Translations under genes and position numbers: made by a program | Shown here: positions 59,299 through 64,000 of the stretch, piece after piece | How positions within the stretch are numbered: the first letter of the stretch is position 1 | Layout: every line of letters begins with the position of its first letter | Assembly (NCBI RefSeq): GCF_014529535.1 | Contig: NW_023503608.1 | Location: 6,622,501 to 6,686,500, forward strand | DNA length: 64,000 nt | Origin: Bradysia coprophila | Lineage: Eukaryota; Arthropoda; Insecta; Diptera; Sciaridae | Reading direction: 5' to 3' | The notes under the pieces: model-generated | Told to the model about the DNA's origin: nothing | What the model saw: the letters and a program-made list of their open reading frames with translations, nothing else | The model's database searches: none

Positions 59299-61843
59299 AT
59301 GTTGCTCAGACGTCTTGCTCTCATAGTAATATGTGCTACCTGTGTCTACACTACTTCAGTGAAAAATAATTCATCCGTTGATATTGTCGAGACATTCCAT
59401 AATCCAATTTTGGATTTTGTATCACCGGATCCACAAATTCTCTACCTGAATGGATTTTACTACATGGTTTTGTCATCGGACAAGTGGCCGTACGTTAACG
59501 GAGGAATTCTTGTATACAAGTAAGTGAAAAACTATAAGGGAACTCAAAGAACAACACCGTGTACCGAATCCCATGTACTCGTCGAACTTCGTGTTTAAAC
59601 TTAACCTTTAAATCATTTGAAATAATTTAAGGAGCAAAACATTAACCGACTTCCGCGCTTCGCCAGTGAGAATGGTTTACCATGTTCCGCAAGGCATGGC
59701 CAATCTTTGGGCACCTGAACTACATTTTATTCGGGGAAACTTGTACATCTACTTTGCTATGGACGATGGAAACAATGATTATCACAGAATGTATGTCATT
59801 AAGGCGTACGATTCGTCCGATCCGATGGGGGAATGGGGCCCGGCTAAAAGGTTTTTTTTATAGCTCTGGACTACTGGGTGGTGTTTTTAGATTTATTTGT
59901 TTAGAATGTATACCGAAGATGATATCGATTACTGGGCAATCGACGGAACTGTTATGGAATACAATAGCAAGCTTTACTTTATTTGGAGCGGTTGGCCTGA
60001 CGTCGGTGTTGGTTTCCCACAAAATCTGTATATAGCTGAGATGTGCGATCCAGAGACAATTTGCAGTAAGCGGGTTCTACTTAGAGAACCGAAATTCGAT
60101 TGGGAAGGTCCTTTTATATTAGAAGGCCCATATATATTGCAAAGAGCTGGCAGAGTTTTTCTTGTCTTCTCTGCACATACAACGTGGGGGTAAGCTGAGA
60201 TTTTCTCTCTCTGGTTGTTCTTTGCTGAATCCTTGATTTAACGTTATTTCGGTTTGATCAAACTGAATAGACCTGACTATTGTCTTGGAATCATGGGACT
60301 CGATAATATGCAGGATGCTATGGAACCGAAAAATTGGTGGCATAACAACGATGGCTGTATATTCTATCGTAACGACATTGAAAATGTGTTTTGTACTGGA
60401 CATGCGTCCTTCACCACTTCACCGGGTAATTAATTAGCAATCTAATTTATCCAGTAAAAAAAATAATTTATCTTAATGATGATCATTGAATTCACAATGT
60501 ACGATTTCTAGATGAACTCGAAACATGGATTGTTTTTCATGCAACAAATGATGTAAATGACCCTGGCAGTCGACGGGTAGCTCGCGTAGAAAAATTAAAC
60601 TGGGATAGCAATTATATGCCAATATTTCCTCGTCCATCTGGTGATTCAGTCCCGTTGCCAGTACCATCCGGCCAAGTTCAAGAAACTTATATCAATCCCA
60701 TAATCGATGGTCTTTCGGCTGATCCTTCCGCCATATTGATAGGCGAATGGTATTACTTTGTCGTTTCCACTAATTCCGAAAGGGAATTGACAATTTTAAA
60801 GAGTAGATGGCTAACCGACTTTCGGGAAGCAGACAGGAGTGTAGCGTATTCGGCACCAGCAGAGCATAGTAATGTGTGGGCAGCTGAAATGCATATGATC
60901 AGAGGAGAACTGTACATGTATTTCACACAAGACAGAACTGGAGAGTCCCACAGAAATTATGTAATCAAAGCGAATGACCCAAACAACCCAATGGGTGAAT
61001 GGAGTACTCCGACAAGGTAATTTGCTTCGTAATTCGCTTGCGGTTGACTTCAATTGACAGAAACTAGGTCAAACTAATTGTGGTATTGTCTCTAGACTAA
61101 TGCCTGAAGACAATCATTTCTCTATCGATGGAACCGTTCTTCAATATGAAAACGGCCGACTATACTATATCTACTGCAGCGTTGACGATGGGGTTCCGAT
61201 GAGCCTTTATATCGCACCAATGAGCAGTCCCATGACAATCAGCGGTCCCCGAGTACTGCTTCGTTCACCACATTCCGAATGGGACAACCACGGCGGACCA
61301 GTCAACGAAGGTCCATTTATTGTACAAAATGCTGACAGAGTTTTTCTTGTTTTTTCCGGGTCGTCCACCTGGACACCCAATTACTGTCTCAGTATGATGG
61401 GAATCGATAATGTGAAAGATCCACTAATCCGATCCAATTGGTGGGACGATTTAGACCGATGTCTGTTCTCGAAAAATGAAGAAGAGGGAATTTATACGAC
61501 TGGTCATGCTTCATTCACCACCTCTCCTGGTATGTTCATTAACTAAAATTTTCTCTTTCAAGGTCATTCAAATTTTACGTTCATTTTAGATGGAACCGAG
61601 ACTTGGATGCTTTACCATGCAACAGATGATCCCAACAGCAATGAGGATTCGACTAGAATTGCAAGAGTTGACAGAATTACGTGGGCCGAAGATCACGCAC
61701 CGATATTTCCACGGCCAACTAATCAACGACAACCATCGCCAAGCGGTCAAACTCGCTATGTAACGGAAAATGCGGGCGCATTCATTCATTTTACACCAAT
61801 CATGGTACTAATTTCTGTGATTTTTCTTCATTTCTTTATTTAA
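59299..61843 (+). CDS. Two-domain GH43 glycosidase, probably GPI-anchored
   Basis: Seven exons (59299-59519, 59632-59850, 59905-60189, 60271-60425, 60512-61016, 61096-61529, 61590-61843) join in phase to 690 residues. A signal peptide (LALIVICATCVYTTS) is followed by two complete GH43 five-bladed propeller domains; exon 5 runs from the end of the first into the second. Domain 1: NPILDFVSPDPQILY (base Asp44), NLWAPELHFIRGNLYIYF, LEGPYILQ with the acid Glu. Domain 2: NPIIDGLSADPSAIL, VWAAEMHMIRGELYMYF, NEGPFIVQ. All key acidic residues appear present in both. The C-terminus (HFTPIMVLISVIFLHFFI) is a hydrophobic tail with nothing after it, which fits a GPI signal. GH43 enzymes remove arabinose or xylose from plant cell-wall polymers and are mainly bacterial and fungal. 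Domain introns fall at matching places (after KR/TR and SPG), so the gene arose by duplication after introns were gained. Confidence 0.9.
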
Positions 61844-62496
61844 ATTTAATAAAAATGATATTAACAGTCTTCAATGTTTTTATAACCTTTGAGACACAGA
61901 TAGTATCTGCTATCGATAACTATGAAAAAAAAAATGATGAACCATGACCGGAGGCTACGCGATGCTCTAAACAAAGGAAGTTACAGATTTAATGATTGTT
62001 ATACGGTTTTACTAACAGAATCTCTGTTCGTCGTACTCTTTTTTATCTTTCTCCAACGGAAACAAGATTTTCAACAGATCTCTAATTCAGTAGATTTCAA
62101 ATCTTTTACTTCATTTTTTGAACATGTTGCTTGCGGTGTAAGACCGCATTTGTAAGAGCTTGTCGTTTATTATTAATATGAATTCACTACCGATAACAGA
62201 AGTTCGTAGCAGGTGTATCCATATTATACAATATAATCAGCTGTTTGCTGATCATTAAAATCGAATAGTTAAGCACCGCTTCTTAATCTTATCAAATCAT
62301 TATCATAACAATTCATATCGGACAATATAGCGATAAACAATGCTGGTAATCTTTTAGAGCGCAAATTTAAGACATTTAAGACTACAATATTTGACCAGAC
62401 CGAATAACACGTACGGTGATCTTGTTTTATATTAAATTCCTGTTAAAATAATATTTATATTGCGGTCACACTTAAGACATATATCGTTGCGCAATT
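61844..62496. other. Spacer before the kinase/MurQ gene
   Basis: 653 bases without a supported gene. AATAAAAATG directly after the GH43 stop (about 61848) probably holds the poly(A) signal. Confidence 0.5.
61847..61853 (+). terminator. Poly(A) signal of the GH43 gene
   Basis: AATAAAA follows the GH43 stop codon within about 5 bases. It is a canonical AATAAA and gives a very short 3' UTR. Confidence 0.55.
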
Positions 62497-64000
62497 ATGT
62501 CTTTGGCCATCGAATGTGGTGCAACATCATCCGATGTGATTCTTGTCACGGACGATAGTAGCATAAAGAAACATCTTCGTTTGGGAGCAGCCAATTACCA
62601 GTTGATGGATCAAGCAAAATTAAAAGATTTTTTTGAAGAAATTCATGAAAATGTAGTTCCATTTCCGATTCACAGTATTGGTGTAGGACTGCCAGGAATC
62701 CTGGACACTACGGATGTCACGGTATAGAAATTGTATAAAAAAATGTTCAAGAAATGATAAAATCGGAGAATAAATTTTAGTCAGTTGAAAAGGTGATTAG
62801 GAAATTGTGGCCGGAGGTATCCAACGTGTGGGTTGGTAGTGATTTAGAGACAGCTTTAGCTTGTGTGAATGATGATGGATCTGCGGTGAAAGCAATTGTA
62901 ATAGCAGGAACTGGTTCTTGCTGTTACGGAACAAATGGAAACGAAAATAAAAAAATCGGCGGATATGGACACCGAATAGGTTGACTCATCAATTCTTAAA
63001 AAAAATCAATGAATTTACCTTCCAATATTTTTTGTAAGGTGACAGAGGCTCTGCGTATGCAATATCCGAAAATGCTTTGAGACTAGCCCTTCGTCAGCAT
63101 GAATATAACGCACCATCGGTACAGACGAACAATTCAGAGGAGATATTTTCAAATTTACTTTCATCTTTTATGAAACGACTCGGAATGCATTCGTTGAAAC
63201 AACTGGTGCAATGGACCTTATCAGCGAAGAAGAATGAAATTGCCGATCTGGCTCCACTTGTTCTACATTCCTGGAAACAAAAGGATGAATTAGCTCAGAG
63301 CGTCGTCGAAGAAAGTATTGATAGTTTGTCTGACGATTTAATCTGCCTAGCTGGGAAATTGAATTCACAACAGCATAAACTCGATAGCATTTCAGTTGGA
63401 CTGACAGGGAGCCTGTTTTCTAAAGATACCGATTTTGCAAAAGCATTTCAGGATGGACTGCACTCCAAATTAACTGATCAGCAGCGAACGATTTCTGTTT
63501 CAGTAGAAATTCTCCAAAATACTGCTCTCGGATCGTTGAGAATGTTGGATTTGTTGAAATGGAAAGTCCTACCACTTTTTGACCCAAATTCCGATTCATC
63601 ACAAACGGTGTACGATTCTAAAAACTCTAATTTGCTGACAGAAATTCGATGTAAGAACGAGAAACAGTTGGCTGAGACTATTTTGCCGATTGCTCTAGGT
63701 CTTTCACTCACCGAAAAAAGAAACGAAAAGTCAATGAATTTGGATAAAATGGGTGTAGAAGAAGCCATCGATCTGATGGTTTCTGAAGATCGGAGCATTT
63801 TTGTTAAAATATCAGAGAGTAAAACGTGCATTGGGATTTTGGTCGATGAAGTTTGTAGGGCGTTTCAAAACGGGGGAAGATTATTTTATGTCGGCGCAGG
63901 AACTAGCGGCCGATTAGGTAATTGTTTTGATTATCCTGCGGGAAATGGGTCCTCAATTGCTTAACTGATAATTAGGAATATTGGATGCAAGTGAATGTCC
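62497..64000 (+). CDS. Amino-sugar kinase fused to MurQ-type etherase (partial)
   Basis: Exons 62497-62721, 62781-62979, 63039-63917 and 63976 onward (cut by the window edge) join in phase. Residues 1 to about 340 are a BadF/BadG-type kinase related to N-acetylglucosamine kinase: phosphate loop IECGATSSDVIL, VWVGSDLETAL with the likely catalytic Asp, IAGTGSCCYGTNG and IGGYGHRIGDRGSAYAIS. From about residue 360 a MurQ/GCKR etherase domain begins: SLTEKRNEKSMNLDKM, EEAIDLMVSEDRSI and VGAGTSGRLGILDASECP, the last across intron 3. MurQ cleaves the D-lactyl ether of MurNAc 6-phosphate to GlcNAc 6-phosphate. The kinase could make its substrate, so the protein may do two steps of peptidoglycan sugar salvage. 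There is no signal peptide, so it should be cytosolic. Vertebrate GCKR is a distant non-enzymatic relative, but the full TSGRLGILDASECP signature favours an active etherase. Introns show it is a nuclear gene and not contamination. Confidence 0.9.

Noticed and set aside
1-64000. Bacterial contamination as the source of the GH43 and MurQ genes
   Set aside because: Both genes have several introns with GT-AG ends and consistent phases and lie on the same contig as animal genes.
1-64000. tRNA or rRNA genes
   Set aside because: No cloverleaf with conserved box sequences or rRNA core was seen; the only tRNA-like sequence is the primer site of the LTR element.

Overview
The window reads as nuclear DNA of an arthropod, most likely an insect. 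It is AT-rich, its genes have many short introns (about 55-80 bases) with ordinary GT-AG sites, and it holds a chemosensory ionotropic receptor, a ninjurin and a trypsin-fold protein typical of insects. A lower fly, such as a fungus gnat, is my best guess, and a springtail is the main alternative. This placement is inference; no ribosomal or mitochondrial marker is present.

Ten protein-coding genes can be built exon by exon with matching reading phases. On the minus strand these are ninjurin (18.6-20.5 kb), a membrane-anchored dead serine protease homologue (24.2-27.0 kb), an intronless secreted DUF4419 protein (29.2-30.5 kb), RPAP3 (33.6-35.9 kb), an ionotropic receptor (36.6-40.7 kb) and a leucine-rich single-pass membrane protein (42.3-44.1 kb). 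On the plus strand are a degenerate aldo-keto reductase (46.7-47.9 kb), a secreted cysteine-rich repeat protein (52.4-53.0 kb), a LysM membrane protein (57.0-58.1 kb, first exon not found) and a two-domain, probably GPI-anchored GH43 glycosidase (59.3-61.8 kb). An eleventh gene, a fusion of a sugar kinase with a MurQ-type etherase, starts at 62.5 kb and runs off the right edge.

The rest is repeat-rich. The left third (3.6-13.6 kb) has a tandem pair of 1.6-1.9 kb composite repeats, a 5'-truncated LINE with an open reverse transcriptase frame, and a gutted but young copia-type LTR element. Further right are two long foldback inverted repeats (15.2-16.0 and 31.1-32.3 kb), a row of three hairpin MITEs (32.4-32.8 kb), several families of small hairpin elements, an array of palindromes with a long minisatellite (48.7-49.9 kb) and a Penelope-like fragment with a GIY-YIG domain (53.2-54.1 kb).

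The most notable biology is at the right end. LysM, GH43 and kinase/MurQ genes lie side by side within 7 kb. The last one would let an animal phosphorylate amino sugars and cleave the lactyl ether of N-acetylmuramic acid 6-phosphate, a step of bacterial cell-wall recycling. With the DUF4419 gene at 30 kb, the window holds three genes whose families are mainly bacterial or fungal, which suggests horizontal gain in this lineage. Nothing in the sequence shows that these genes act together beyond their closeness.
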